From contig CAVUAO010000002.1 of assembly GCA_963739515.1 (NCBI GenBank), forward strand, positions 573,096 through 637,095: a stretch of 64,000 nucleotides of DNA, given 5' to 3'. Source of the stretch: JBFYTX01 sp963739515 (GTDB lineage: Bacteria > Chloroflexota > Dehalococcoidia > Dehalococcoidales > RBG-16-60-22). Position 1 is the first letter of the stretch; every line of letters begins with the position of its first letter. The translations under genes were made by a program, and so were the position numbers. Positions 24,618-33,915 of the stretch are shown one piece after another. The notes beneath the pieces are model-generated. The model did not search any database, was not told the origin of the DNA, and saw only the letters and a program-made list of their open reading frames with translations.

Positions 24618-25511
24618 ATGACTTTGCCAAAGAAAGATGAACCTCACAATCAGTTCCCCAAAACCCCAACAGATATTGATAAACGGGATGAAATGACCAA
24701 AGCAGAATTGCCTAAAGGTATTTCACCGTTAGCCGCACGCCTCGAGGAACTGGAGTCGCTGCCGCACCGTCATTTTGCTCTGCATTGGGCCGCTTTTGCC
24801 CTCTCCTTGCTGTCATTGGTCCTGCTGGCAATCTGGGTCTTGAGCGCCTGGGGAGCTGTGTCCAGTGCCTGGATAATACTTGATATCGTGCTCGGCGTCG
24901 TTTTCGCGGTTGAGTTCTTTACCCGTAGCGGATTCCGCTGGAACCGGGCGGGGTATTTGCGTACCCGCTTTTTCGACTTCATTGCCATCATTCCGGCGCT
25001 GGCGCTCGTCCACCATGGTTTTGCCCTCGAGGGAATATGGGTATGGCTCATCCTGGTTGCGCGCGCTGTCCGCGCCGTGGACCGACTACTCGGGGATGGG
25101 TTCGTTCAACACACCGTCCTGGCCCTGGTGTGGGCTTTTGAGGAGGAGATAACAGATCGGGTGCTCGAGCGTATTCTTGCCCGCATCCAGGCGGACATGG
25201 ATCGGACTAGCTTCAGTCACGGGGTAGCCGAGGCCTTCGTACGTAATAAGGCAGATGTATTGCAGCGCGTCCGGGCGGCAACTCCCACAGAAGGGCTCGT
25301 GCCGGGTCTGGCGCATATTGTGGGCCTGGATGCAGCGCTAGAGCGTGCCGAAGAACGAACGTACGACGCTGTCGTGGGAATATTGAACAGCGAAGAGGTT
25401 GATCGCGCCGTCCGGGACGTAGTTGATTCCTCGTTCTCTCGCATCCGTAATGAAATAGGAAAAAAGAGCTGGCGGCAGCACCTCTGGTTCCGGCGCCGAC
25501 GGGCTAAATGA
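24618..25511 (+). CDS. Ion-channel-like membrane protein (voltage-sensor-like, no pore seen)
   Basis: 297 aa. A hydrophilic 50-residue N-terminus is followed by about four membrane segments (58-78, 86-104, 120-138, 142-160) that resemble S1-S4 of ion transporters. The fourth is basic (VARAVRAVDRLLGDG). No selectivity-filter sequence is visible. The C-terminal ~130 residues are helical and charged, ending in WFRRRRAK. CTGGAGGAC precedes ATG 24618. It could be a small voltage-sensor-like channel or an unrelated membrane protein. The AarF kinase gene starts 43 bp downstream. Confidence 0.6.
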   Translation: MTLPKKDEPHNQFPKTPTDIDKRDEMTKAELPKGISPLAARLEELESLPHRHFALHWAAFALSLLSLVLLAIWVLSAWGAVSSAWIILDIVLGVVFAVEFFTRSGFRWNRAGYLRTRFFDFIAIIPALALVHHGFALEGIWVWLILVARAVRAVDRLLGDGFVQHTVLALVWAFEEEITDRVLERILARIQADMDRTSFSHGVAEAFVRNKADVLQRVRAATPTEGLVPGLAHIVGLDAALERAEERTYDAVVGILNSEEVDRAVRDVVDSSFSRIRNEIGKKSWRQHLWFRRRRAK

Positions 25512-25553
25512 AAGAACCACGGAACCGCATACTCTGAACTGGGAGGTGGGATT

Positions 25554-27155
25554 TTGTTTGACGATACAGAACATGAACCTAAGCACAAAGGCCATTTCGC
25601 CAGGTACCGGAAGATTGCGACGGTCCTGGCTAAGTACCGGCTTGAGGAAGTACTCCGCTACGTCGGAATGCAAAAATATTTGATTTTCCGTTTCTTGCTC
25701 CGCGGCAATCCCTTCCGTAAAATGGCGTATTCCAAGCCGGAGCGTATGCGCATGGCGATAGAGGAATTGGGAACATCTTTCGTGAAACTGGGACAAATCC
25801 TTTCGACCCGCGCTGACCTGCTGCCACCGGCCTATACCAAAGAGCTGTCAAAACTTCAAAACTCATTAAAACCGCTTCCTGTAGAGGTGATGAAAAAGGT
25901 AATTAGCGACGAGTTGGGTCGTTCGACTGATGAGGTATTTAGCTCATTTGACCCGAATCCTGTTGGCGTTGCGTCTATTGGACAGGTTTACTCTTGTACA
26001 CAGGCTGATGGCACAGAGGTGGTAGTGAAAGTGCAAAAGCCCGGTGTGCCGGAACTCGTAGAGGAAGATATGTTAATTCTGGGTCGTGCGGCAGTATCCG
26101 CAACGAAACACTGGAAAGGGGCACAACAATACGATCTTGTAGGTATCGTCCAGGAGATAGCCGATACCATTAAGACAGAAACAGACTACATTCAGGAAGG
26201 CCACAGTGCCGAGTACTTCGCTCGATTCTTTCAGGAAGACCGAACCATACACGTTCCCAAGATTATCTGGGAGTCCACGAGATTACGGGTAATTACGATG
26301 GAACGGATTCGTGGGATAGGCATTCTGGACGTACAGTCGCTGGACAAAGCGGGCTTTGACCGTAAAGAATTAGCCAAGCGTAGCGTAAGTCTCTGGTTGC
26401 AAATGGTTTTTGAGGGCGAGGCGTTTCACGCGGACCCCCATCCGGGGAATCTGTTTGTGGAGCCTGATGGGCGCCTGGGTCTGGTCGATTATGGGATGGT
26501 TAGCATGGTAGATGACGAGATGCGATGGCGCCTGGCCAATGCTGTTAAAGCCATTCTGGACCGAAATGTGGATCTGCTTATAGATGCGCTGATAGAATTA
26601 GGTGCGGTAAGCCTGCGCCTTGAAGGGTCCCGAGCCCGCCTGCGAAAAGACATGAAATATGTTATGAGTCATTACCCGACCATCCATTTACAAAAGCGCT
26701 CAGAAAGTGTGAGCTCTAACCTGGGGCAGCTCTTTTCCCTGTTGCGTCGCAATCATATACAGCTTCCCTCTAATACTTTCCTACTGTTGAAAACGATAAT
26801 TATGGCGCAAAGCCTGGGAAGAGGATTAGATCCGGGCTTTGATATTACCCCAATGTTAGAATCAAGTGTCATGCAGATAATTAAAAAGAGATATTCTATT
26901 ACTGATGCCCTTCACCGATTGCCTATGGCGGCAGCGCAACTAGCGAGCCTGGCCGGGGGACTACCCGAGCGGCTGGACAGGATGATGAAGACAGCTGAGC
27001 GGGGTGAGATACAGGTACGCGCCGATGTTTCCGGTATCGAGCAGCACATCCACCACCTGGAGCGAATAGTAAACAGGACCATTATAGTTATTATCGGTGC
27101 GGCTCTTCTTATCGGGTTGGCGCTGTTCTTTGTGGGGTCACGGCTGGGTCATTAG
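25554..27155 (+). CDS. ABC1/AarF/UbiB-family protein kinase-like protein
   Basis: 533 aa. Family marks are ELGTSFVKLGQILSTRADLL (the KxGQ motif near residue 80), the Ala-rich loop PVGVASIGQVYSC, the VVVKVQKPGV lysine strand, and FHADPHPGNLFVEPDGRLG with the metal-binding DFG equivalent VDYGMV. A C-terminal hairpin of hydrophobic residues (about 508-530) anchors it in the membrane. UbiB-type proteins support quinone or lipid metabolism. The start is TTG 25554, positioned after GGGAGGTGGG. It is probably transcribed with the channel-like gene. Confidence 0.9.
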   Translation: MFDDTEHEPKHKGHFARYRKIATVLAKYRLEEVLRYVGMQKYLIFRFLLRGNPFRKMAYSKPERMRMAIEELGTSFVKLGQILSTRADLLPPAYTKELSKLQNSLKPLPVEVMKKVISDELGRSTDEVFSSFDPNPVGVASIGQVYSCTQADGTEVVVKVQKPGVPELVEEDMLILGRAAVSATKHWKGAQQYDLVGIVQEIADTIKTETDYIQEGHSAEYFARFFQEDRTIHVPKIIWESTRLRVITMERIRGIGILDVQSLDKAGFDRKELAKRSVSLWLQMVFEGEAFHADPHPGNLFVEPDGRLGLVDYGMVSMVDDEMRWRLANAVKAILDRNVDLLIDALIELGAVSLRLEGSRARLRKDMKYVMSHYPTIHLQKRSESVSSNLGQLFSLLRRNHIQLPSNTFLLLKTIIMAQSLGRGLDPGFDITPMLESSVMQIIKKRYSITDALHRLPMAAAQLASLAGGLPERLDRMMKTAERGEIQVRADVSGIEQHIHHLERIVNRTIIVIIGAALLIGLALFFVGSRLGH

Positions 27156-27278
27156 GGACCTGGCTCAGGGGTAATTGAGGAAACATACAACATGTTATTG
27201 TTGCCTTCCCATATAGTCTCATTCGCCAGGGTGTAAGCGAGGAAGTGCCTATTCTCTAAAAACGACCAGGAGGGGAAA

Positions 27279-27914
27279 ATGATAAGATTACTAAAAAAAC
27301 TGTTGACTTTTATAATCTATGGCTTAGTTTTCTGGCTTCCCGTTATATTGGTGGTCTACATAGCGGTTTTTCTTATTAACAATGCTGAAAAGATCGGGAA
27401 AATGATTCTGGGCGTGGCCGTGCCTGATAAGTATTTATATTACGGTCTCGGTATTGCCCTTTGCGTACTGATTATATTTTTATCCGGGATGTTATTGAAA
27501 TTGACCAGAGTCGGGAAAGTGCTTTCTAAGATTCCGGTTATAGGACTCTTTTTTGCCCAGGGCGAAATAATGACGATTAACAGACTGAGTCACATGCAGC
27601 CCTGCCTTTTCTTATATTCACCAACCTGTATTTCTTATGGCTGGATACTCTCCGAGGAAAAGGTCAAACTAAGTAAAGACAACGCCGTTTTCCCCATAAT
27701 AAACGTCTATTTCGCCAACGTGCCAACCTTTATTACCGGACAGGTTTTCGCGGTAAGGAAAGACACGGTCATGAAACTCGCTAATTCTTCATCCGAGGTA
27801 ATTAACCTTCTGCTTTATGCCTTCCGCAGCCCGGCGGCCCTCGAATATATTCCGTGGGAAGATGAATCTCAGGAAGAATTTAGAGAAAGATCAAAATTAT
27901 TCGGGCTGAAGTAG
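27279..27914 (+). CDS. DUF502-like membrane protein
   Basis: 211 aa with two membrane segments (about 8-32 and 57-78), followed by the GKVLSKIPVIGLFFAQGEIM segment that resembles the core of DUF502 proteins. The remainder is soluble. An AGGAGGGG site precedes the ATG. Function unknown. Assignment to DUF502 rests on pattern similarity by eye. Confidence 0.55.
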   Translation: MIRLLKKLLTFIIYGLVFWLPVILVVYIAVFLINNAEKIGKMILGVAVPDKYLYYGLGIALCVLIIFLSGMLLKLTRVGKVLSKIPVIGLFFAQGEIMTINRLSHMQPCLFLYSPTCISYGWILSEEKVKLSKDNAVFPIINVYFANVPTFITGQVFAVRKDTVMKLANSSSEVINLLLYAFRSPAALEYIPWEDESQEEFRERSKLFGLK

Positions 27915-27946
27915 CTAAAGCATCACCGAATAAAAGGAGACAGAAA

Positions 27947-29533
27947 ATGTTCCGGAAAAGAACCGTGACAAAATCCCAGGAATACTCAGAGAGCATTATT
28001 AACACAATACGTGAACCCTTAATCGCTCTGGACCAGGATTTAAGGGTAGTCTCCGTCAGCCGTTCCTTCTATGAAGTCTTTAAGGTAAACCCCAAAGAGA
28101 CCGTGGGACATCTTATCTATGACCTGGGCAATAAACAGTGGGATATCCCCAGGCTGCGGGAACTGCTGGAAACCATCCTTCCCCAAAAAACAACCTTCGA
28201 TAACTATGAGGTTGAACACGACTTTTCTACCATTGGCAGGCGCATAATGCTCCTGAATGCCCGGCAAATTCAAAGAGTGTTGGGAAAAGAACGGGTCATC
28301 CTCCTGGCCATCGAGGACATCACCGAGCGCAGGGAGATAGAAAATGGTCTGGAAAAAACCCGTAAAGAACTGGAAGCAACTAAAATATCCGAAGATGAAG
28401 CCCGCGAATATGCCGAGAGCATCATCAACACCGTGCGTGAACCGTTAATCGCTCTGGACCAGGATTTAAGGGTAGTCACCGCCAGCCGTTCCTTCTATGA
28501 AGTCTTTAAGGTAAACCCTAAAGAGACCGTGGGACAGCTTATCTATGACTTGGGCAATAAACAGTGGAATATCCCCAAGCTGCGAGAACTGCTGGAAACT
28601 ATCCTTCCCCAAAAAACAACCTTCGATAACTATGAGGTTGAACACGATTTTGCTACCATCGGCAGGCGCATAATGCTTTTAAATGCCCGGCAAATTCAAA
28701 GAGTGTTGGGGAAAGAGCGGGTAATCCTCCTGGCTATTGAGGACATCACCGAGCGCAGGGAGATAGAAAATGGTCTGAAAAAAGCCCATGAAGAGTTAAA
28801 GGAGTTGGCTACCGAGTTAAAACGTACCGCTCGGGTAAAATCTGAATTTTTAGCCAACATGTCGCATGAGCTTAGGACCCCCCTCAACTCCATTAACGGT
28901 TTCTCTGAAGTATTATACGACGAGACTTTCGGACCGCTTAATGAAAAGCAGAGACAATACGTTAACAATATTTTAACCAGCGGAAAGCATCTTCTCTCAC
29001 TTATAAATCAGATTCTTGATATGGCAAAAGTTGAAGCCGGAAAGATGAAGCTGGCATTATCCAGCTTGCCCATGAAAAGTTTATTAAATGAGATTCCGAT
29101 GCTGGTAGCGGATATGGTCAGTAAGAAGAAGATTGAAATGTTACTTGAAATAGCTGAGGGCCTGCCTAATATTGAGGCGGATGAGCTTAAGGTAAAAGAG
29201 ATAATTTACAACCTGCTTTCAAACGCGGTTAAGTTTACCCCCGAGGGTGGTAAAATTGGCATACGGGCGAAGAGAGTCGATTCTGAGATAGAAGTAGTGG
29301 TCTGGGACACAGGAATCGGTATCGCACCTGAAAACATGGAGAAAATATTTGAAGGATTTTTCCGTGTCGATACCCCGTATTCTCGGGTCACTGAAGGGAC
29401 CGGGTTAGGTTTACCGCTCTCTAAAAAGCTGGTGGAGCTGCACGGCGGGAAGTTTTCTGTAGAATCAGCCGGGCTAAGTAAAGGCACCTCGGTCCGGTTT
29501 ACTTTGCCGATTATATCCAAGAAGGTGGTGTGA
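27947..29533 (+). CDS. Soluble histidine kinase with two nearly identical PAS domains
   Basis: 528 aa, no membrane segment. PAS1 (about 12-135) and PAS2 (about 154-277) are near copies, each ending in ITERREIENGL. HisKA (about 303-370) has the phospho-acceptor His in NMSHELRTPLNSINGF. HATPase (about 410-525) has the N box NLLSNAVKFTPEGG and the glycine boxes DTGIGIAPE and GTGLGLPL. It senses an unknown intracellular signal. The response regulator gene at 29535 follows directly and is its probable partner. An AAAAGGAGAC site precedes the ATG. Confidence 0.92.
   Translation: MFRKRTVTKSQEYSESIINTIREPLIALDQDLRVVSVSRSFYEVFKVNPKETVGHLIYDLGNKQWDIPRLRELLETILPQKTTFDNYEVEHDFSTIGRRIMLLNARQIQRVLGKERVILLAIEDITERREIENGLEKTRKELEATKISEDEAREYAESIINTVREPLIALDQDLRVVTASRSFYEVFKVNPKETVGQLIYDLGNKQWNIPKLRELLETILPQKTTFDNYEVEHDFATIGRRIMLLNARQIQRVLGKERVILLAIEDITERREIENGLKKAHEELKELATELKRTARVKSEFLANMSHELRTPLNSINGFSEVLYDETFGPLNEKQRQYVNNILTSGKHLLSLINQILDMAKVEAGKMKLALSSLPMKSLLNEIPMLVADMVSKKKIEMLLEIAEGLPNIEADELKVKEIIYNLLSNAVKFTPEGGKIGIRAKRVDSEIEVVVWDTGIGIAPENMEKIFEGFFRVDTPYSRVTEGTGLGLPLSKKLVELHGGKFSVESAGLSKGTSVRFTLPIISKKVV
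27980..28796 (+). repeat. In-frame tandem duplication of a PAS-encoding segment
   Basis: About 27980-28370 and 28406-28796 are near-identical with an offset of 426 bp (142 codons). Long stretches match base for base, including the segment that encodes the LDQDLRVV strand, and most differences are third-position. It is a recent internal duplication inside the kinase gene. Confidence 0.9.
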
Positions 29534-29534
29534 G

Positions 29535-29900
29535 ATGAGGAAGAGAGCATTAGTTGTCGATGATAATGAAAGCAGTCTCATGCTGGAAAAAGACCTATTG
29601 GAGGTCGCTGGCTTTGAAGTATATGAAGCTAAAAATGCCGCCGGTGGAATTGCCATTGCCAGGAAAGAAAAACCGGATATCATAATTATGGATGTACGTC
29701 TTCCGGATATGCGTGGTTCCGAAGCCGCCAGTATATTGCGTCAAGACAAAGAGACACGCGATATTCCCATCGTTTTTGTGACTGCTTCGGTAATGGCGGA
29801 AGGCATGGAGGAGATAAGAAGCATAACTAACAGCGGATTTATAGGTAAGCCGATAAATACGCGCACCTTTGCCAAAGAAATCAGTCAATTTATTAAGTGA
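29535..29900 (+). CDS. CheY-like single-domain response regulator
   Basis: 121 aa receiver: acidic pair in LVVDDNESS, phospho-acceptor Asp in IIIMDVRLPDMRG, Thr in FVTASVM and Lys in FIGKPINTR. All key residues are present. ATG 29535 follows the kinase stop by 1 bp, implying co-translation and a kinase-regulator pair. Without an output domain it must act through protein contacts. Confidence 0.93.
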   Translation: MRKRALVVDDNESSLMLEKDLLEVAGFEVYEAKNAAGGIAIARKEKPDIIIMDVRLPDMRGSEAASILRQDKETRDIPIVFVTASVMAEGMEEIRSITNSGFIGKPINTRTFAKEISQFIK

Positions 29901-29943
29901 TTTTTCCAATGTGTTGAAAAGTCGGATTCAAAAGAGATAGAGG

Positions 29944-32499
29944 ATGAAGGACAAACCAGTAATTTTAGTTGTCGATGACCAGCCCCAAAACATTGAACTT
30001 CTCGAAGCATATCTTGTTCCGCAGGGTTATGAAATTGTCAAAGCGACAAGCGGTGAAGAAGCGCTAGGGAAACTTTCCGGTAATCAAATTGATCTGATTC
30101 TGCTGGACGTTATGATGCCCGGCATGGATGGCTTTGAAGTTACCCGCAGGGTCAGGCAGGATGATAAAAATCGGCTGCTTCCGATAATTTTAGTTACCGC
30201 ACTGCGGGAAACGGAAGACCGGGTAAAGGGAATTGAAGCCGGTTGTGATGATTTTCTTTCCAAGCCCGTTGATAAAATGGAGCTTTTAGCCCGGGTACGG
30301 TCCTTGTTAAAGGTTAAAGCCTACAACGACTTGATGAGTAATTACCGGAAAGAACTGGAGTCTGAGGTAACCAGAAGGACCGAGGATTTAAAGCACGCCT
30401 TTGAGAGGATAAAAGCAGCTTCGCTGGAGACGATTTACCGGCTATCCATGGCCTCTGAGTACAAGGACGAGGACACCGGCGCTCATATCAAGCGCATGAG
30501 CCGTTATTGTGCTGCCGTTGCCCGCCGCATGGGACTGGGCGAAAGCACTATTGAAACCATTCTTTATGCATCGCCTATGCACGATTTGGGTAAGATAGGC
30601 ATACCCGACCTGATATTGTTGAAACCAGCCAAACTTGACCCGGTGGAGTGGGAAATAATGAAGCAGCATACGGTCATCGGTGCCAAAATCCTCGAGGGCT
30701 CGGACGCCGAATTCATCAGGCTGGGAGAGACTATAGCCCAGTCTCATCACGAGAAGTGGGATGGCAGCGGCTATCCGAAAAGTCTAAAGGGTAGAGAAAT
30801 ACCAATTGCCGGCCGCATCGTGGCAATCGCAGATGTATTCGATGCCCTGACCTCCAAACGACCCTATAAGAAACCATTCTCCGTGGAGAAGTCACTGGCC
30901 ATTATCAGGGAAGGGAGGGGAAGCCACTTTGATCCGGATGTGGTGGATGCTTTCTTGTCCATCCAAAACGAGATACTCGCTATCAAGAAGCAATATGGTG
31001 AAGATAATCAACAGGCCTTTGATATTCCTGAACTGAAAGCTCTGCTGCAACAATACAACTATGAAGAATTGCAAAAAAAGACAAAGGACTTGATAAAGGC
31101 TTCTGAACTCCGCTATCGGAGGCTCTTTGAAGCAGCTCGGGAAGGAATATTGATTCTTGACGCTGAGACGGGGCAAATCGTCGATGTTAATCCTTTCCTG
31201 ATCGAAATGCTGGGATATTCCAAAGAAGAGTTTTTGGGTAAGAAACTTTGGGAAATCGGTCTTTTCAAAGACGTCGTGGCAAGTAAACAATCTTTTACGG
31301 AACTACAGAGTAAAAAATATATACGCTATGAAGACTTACCACTCGAAAGAAATAATGGTAAGCTGATTAACGTGGAATTTATCAGTACTGTCTATGATGT
31401 TGATAACAAGAAAGTAATCCAATGTAATATTCGGGATATCACCGAGCGTAAAATAGTAGCAGAGGCACTGGCGCAAGCAGCCGAAAGAGACTCGGCCGTC
31501 TCAATATTAGCCAGCAAGCTGTTTTCATCGATTTCGATTGCGGATATTTCAGCACTGATTCTGGAGAGCGCGGAGCGATTTACCCGCAGCACGTATGGCT
31601 TCGTCGGTTATATAGACCTGGAGACGGGCTATATGATCAGTCCGCCTATGACCCGGGGACTGTGGGAACCTTCTCAGAGTAAAGATGAGACTAATATTTT
31701 CACAGAGTCCGGGGGGTTGTGGGGGTGGGTACTAAACAGCCGGCAGTCTCTTTTAACTAATACTGCGGTAGATGACCCGAGGTTTACAGAGGCTGCACCT
31801 GTCCAGCTAGCCATACACAATTTTCTGTCTACGCCGGCCTTGATTGGCACCGAACTGGTTGGTCAGGTAGCATTAGCAAACTCAAATCGCGGTTACAATC
31901 AGCAGGACCTGGGATTTGTTGAGCGCCTGGCCACGTTATATGCCATCGCTATTCAGCACCAGAGAACAGAAGACAAAATCAGAAAACTGGCCTATCATGA
32001 CCCACTCACCGGATTGCCTAACCGGGTGTTGTTTAACGACCGTTATACCATGGCTCTGGCAGGGGCTAAGCGATACCACAAGAAAATAGGTCTCATGGTG
32101 CTGGACATCGACCGCTTTAAGAATATCAATGATACTTTAGGTCACGCCGCCGGCGACGATGTACTGAGAGATTTCAGCAGCAGGTTGCTGAGTATTTTGC
32201 GTCAGACAGATACCGTAATGCGTTCAGGCGGTGATGAGTTCGTTATTATGATGACGGACGTGGTCGAGCCGGAATCCATAACTAACGTTGCGCAAAAGGT
32301 ACTTGAGGCCACCAGAAAACCTTTCATGTTTCACGACCATGAAGTCAGAATCACGGCCAGCATTGGTATTTCCGGTTATCCCGAAGACGGCGAAGATATT
32401 GAAATGCTATTAAAATGTGCTGATATAGCCATGTATCGAATAAAGGAGACGGGGCGTGACAACTACACGCGTTATGTAGCAGGAATGGGTGATGGCTAA
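29944..32499 (+). CDS. REC-HD-GYP-PAS-GAF-GGDEF cyclic-di-GMP protein
   Basis: 851 aa. Receiver (about 5-120, Asp in LILLDVMMPGMDG), coiled linker, HD-GYP phosphodiesterase (about 165-345) with HDLGKIG and the HHEKWDGSGYP motif, PAS (about 395-505), GAF (about 520-660), and a GGDEF cyclase (about 675-845) with the intact active site RSGGDEFVI. It can in principle make and break c-di-GMP. The receiver and preceding CheY/kinase pair suggest phosphorelay input. The PAS domain resembles the one in the kinase at 41844. A truncated YihY frame overlaps its 3' end. Confidence 0.93.
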   Translation: MKDKPVILVVDDQPQNIELLEAYLVPQGYEIVKATSGEEALGKLSGNQIDLILLDVMMPGMDGFEVTRRVRQDDKNRLLPIILVTALRETEDRVKGIEAGCDDFLSKPVDKMELLARVRSLLKVKAYNDLMSNYRKELESEVTRRTEDLKHAFERIKAASLETIYRLSMASEYKDEDTGAHIKRMSRYCAAVARRMGLGESTIETILYASPMHDLGKIGIPDLILLKPAKLDPVEWEIMKQHTVIGAKILEGSDAEFIRLGETIAQSHHEKWDGSGYPKSLKGREIPIAGRIVAIADVFDALTSKRPYKKPFSVEKSLAIIREGRGSHFDPDVVDAFLSIQNEILAIKKQYGEDNQQAFDIPELKALLQQYNYEELQKKTKDLIKASELRYRRLFEAAREGILILDAETGQIVDVNPFLIEMLGYSKEEFLGKKLWEIGLFKDVVASKQSFTELQSKKYIRYEDLPLERNNGKLINVEFISTVYDVDNKKVIQCNIRDITERKIVAEALAQAAERDSAVSILASKLFSSISIADISALILESAERFTRSTYGFVGYIDLETGYMISPPMTRGLWEPSQSKDETNIFTESGGLWGWVLNSRQSLLTNTAVDDPRFTEAAPVQLAIHNFLSTPALIGTELVGQVALANSNRGYNQQDLGFVERLATLYAIAIQHQRTEDKIRKLAYHDPLTGLPNRVLFNDRYTMALAGAKRYHKKIGLMVLDIDRFKNINDTLGHAAGDDVLRDFSSRLLSILRQTDTVMRSGGDEFVIMMTDVVEPESITNVAQKVLEATRKPFMFHDHEVRITASIGISGYPEDGEDIEMLLKCADIAMYRIKETGRDNYTRYVAGMGDG

Positions 32500-32734
32500 T
32501 CAAATAAAGCGCTTGAACGTCAGGTTACATCGGGCAAAAGACCGTCTGCTTAAAATACCTGCCGTGCAGCTAATATATCGCACCGTAGAGAAGTTAGCCG
32601 ATATCGATGCAACGCATAGAGCCGCCGGTGTAGCCTACTATGCCTTCCTATCCATATCCCCACTGCTACTGGGACTCATTGCTGTTTTTGGTTTTTTCTT
32701 ACTGACCTTTCCCCCGAAAACAGTAGCACCCTGA
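32492..32734 (+). pseudogene. YihY/BrkB-family membrane protein, truncated by IS3
   Basis: The N-terminal ~75 residues of a YihY-family protein (AAGVAYYAFLSISPLLLGLI is the family signature) overlap the end of the GGDEF gene. The frame then runs into the left end of the IS3 copy and stops at 32732-32734. The missing ~200 residues are not found on the other side of the element. A GTG at 32489 is an alternative start. A full-length paralogue lies just outside the island at 34231. Confidence 0.8.
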
Positions 32735-32778
32735 CTTAGAGTTCTCCGCTATAATAAATTGACAGAGGAGGACTCATC

Positions 32779-33042
32779 ATGGTCAAGAAGTACACCGAGG
32801 AACAGATCATCGCCGTGCTCAGAGAGGGAGAAGCCGGCGCCAAGGTCGCCGATCTCTGCCGTAAGTACGGGATGAGCGACGCCACCTACTACAACTGGAA
32901 GGCGAAATACGCCGGGCTCATGGTGAGCGAGCTTAAGAGGCTGAAAGCTCTCGAAGAGGAAAACCGGCGTTTGAGGCAGATCGTGGGGGAGCAGGCCCTG
33001 GATATCCGGGCGCTCAAGGAATTACTCTCAAAAAACTATTAA
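32779..33042 (+). CDS. IS3-family transposase OrfA
   Basis: 87 aa. An HTH of the Tnp1/IS3 type (EEQIIAVLREGEAGAKVADL and YGMSDATYYNWKAKY) is followed by a leucine-zipper helix (LKALEEENRRLRQIV). It binds the IS ends. It ends at TAA 33040-33042, just after the slippery sequence. Confidence 0.93.
   Translation: MVKKYTEEQIIAVLREGEAGAKVADLCRKYGMSDATYYNWKAKYAGLMVSELKRLKALEEENRRLRQIVGEQALDIRALKELLSKNY
33030..33036 (+). other. Slippery heptamer A AAA AAC for programmed -1 frameshifting
   Basis: The heptamer is in the right phase in orfA, six bases ahead of its TAA-containing end, and joins orfA (frame 1) to orfB (frame 0). This is the standard IS3-family arrangement. Confidence 0.8.
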
Positions 33043-33845
33043 AGCCCAAGGCCAAGCGTTTAGCGGTCTCCCATGCCAGGGAGAGTCTTGGGCTGAGCGA
33101 GCGAAAAGCCTGTCTGCTGGTCAATATCTCGGCTTCGGTCTATCTTTATCGACCAAAGGTGGGTAATGACGTTGCCCTGCGTCAACGCCTGCGGGAGCTG
33201 GCGGGACAGAGAAAGCGGTTTGGCAGTCCCCGGCTCCACATTTTACTGAAAAGGGAGGGTCTGGTGATTAACCACAAGCGGACGGAGAGGATTTATCATG
33301 AAGAAGGATTGGCACTCAGGAGAAAGCGGCGGAGAAAAGGCGCCGCCAGGGTGAGGGTCGTGATGCCGTCACCGCAACGGACAAACCAGCGCTGGTCTAT
33401 GGACTTTGTCACTGACAGCATCGTCACCGGCCGTCGCTTCCGCGCCCTGGCGATTGTCGATGATTATTCCCGGGAATGTCCTGCCATCGAGGTAGATACT
33501 TCCCTGGGAGGACGCCGGGTAGTCGGCGTGCTGGAGAAACTGGCCGAGATCAGGGGACTGCCCGAGGTCATTACGATGGATAACGGACCGGAATTCGCGG
33601 GACGTGCCCTGGACGAGTGGGCTTATCGTAAAAGTGTGAAGCTGAACTTTATCCGGCCGGGAAAGCCGATTGAAAATGCCTTTGCCGAGAGCTTTATCGG
33701 CAGGCTCAGGGATGAGTGTTTGAATACCAACTGGTTCATGAACATGAGGCATGCCCGAGAAATCATCGAAGACTGGAGGATGGATTACAACGAGGTCAGG
33801 CCACACAGCTCGTTGAAAGGAGCTACCCCGAGGGGAGTATGCTGA
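33030..33845 (+). CDS. IS3-family transposase OrfB (made by -1 frameshift)
   Basis: The frame is open from the slippery site. The rve/DDE integrase core has Asp in RWSMDFVTDS, Asp in ITMDNGPEF and Glu in FIGRLRDECLN, with the usual C-terminal YNEVRPHSSLKG. An ATG at 33159 could start a shorter form, but conserved sequence (ARESLGLSERKACLLV) precedes it, so translation as an OrfAB fusion is likely. All three catalytic acids are present, so it may be active. Confidence 0.9.
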   Translation, partial: KKLLKPKAKRLAVSHARESLGLSERKACLLVNISASVYLYRPKVGNDVALRQRLRELAGQRKRFGSPRLHILLKREGLVINHKRTERIYHEEGLALRRKRRRKGAARVRVVMPSPQRTNQRWSMDFVTDSIVTGRRFRALAIVDDYSRECPAIEVDTSLGGRRVVGVLEKLAEIRGLPEVITMDNGPEFAGRALDEWAYRKSVKLNFIRPGKPIENAFAESFIGRLRDECLNTNWFMNMRHAREIIEDWRMDYNEVRPHSSLKGATPRGVC

Positions 33846-33915
33846 AATAACGGCTGGACTCTAGTCCGCGGTGCTACTAATCCTGGGGGAAGGTCAGACC
33901 GACCCCAATAGTTTT

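Larger units (their letters stand above)
32723..33877 (+). mobile_element. IS3-family insertion sequence, apparently complete
   Basis: About 1.15 kb. It has imperfect terminal inverted repeats, GTAGCACCCTGACTTAGAGT at the left and GTAGCACCGCGGACTAGAGT (minus strand) at the right, and two overlapping genes with a -1 frameshift site. I could not find a convincing target duplication beside the ends. It lies within 300 bp of the right end of the island and interrupts a YihY gene. Confidence 0.85.

Noticed and set aside
32700..33900. Target-site duplication flanking the IS3 copy
   Set aside because: Trying each plausible end of the inverted repeats gave no matching 3- or 4-base flanks.
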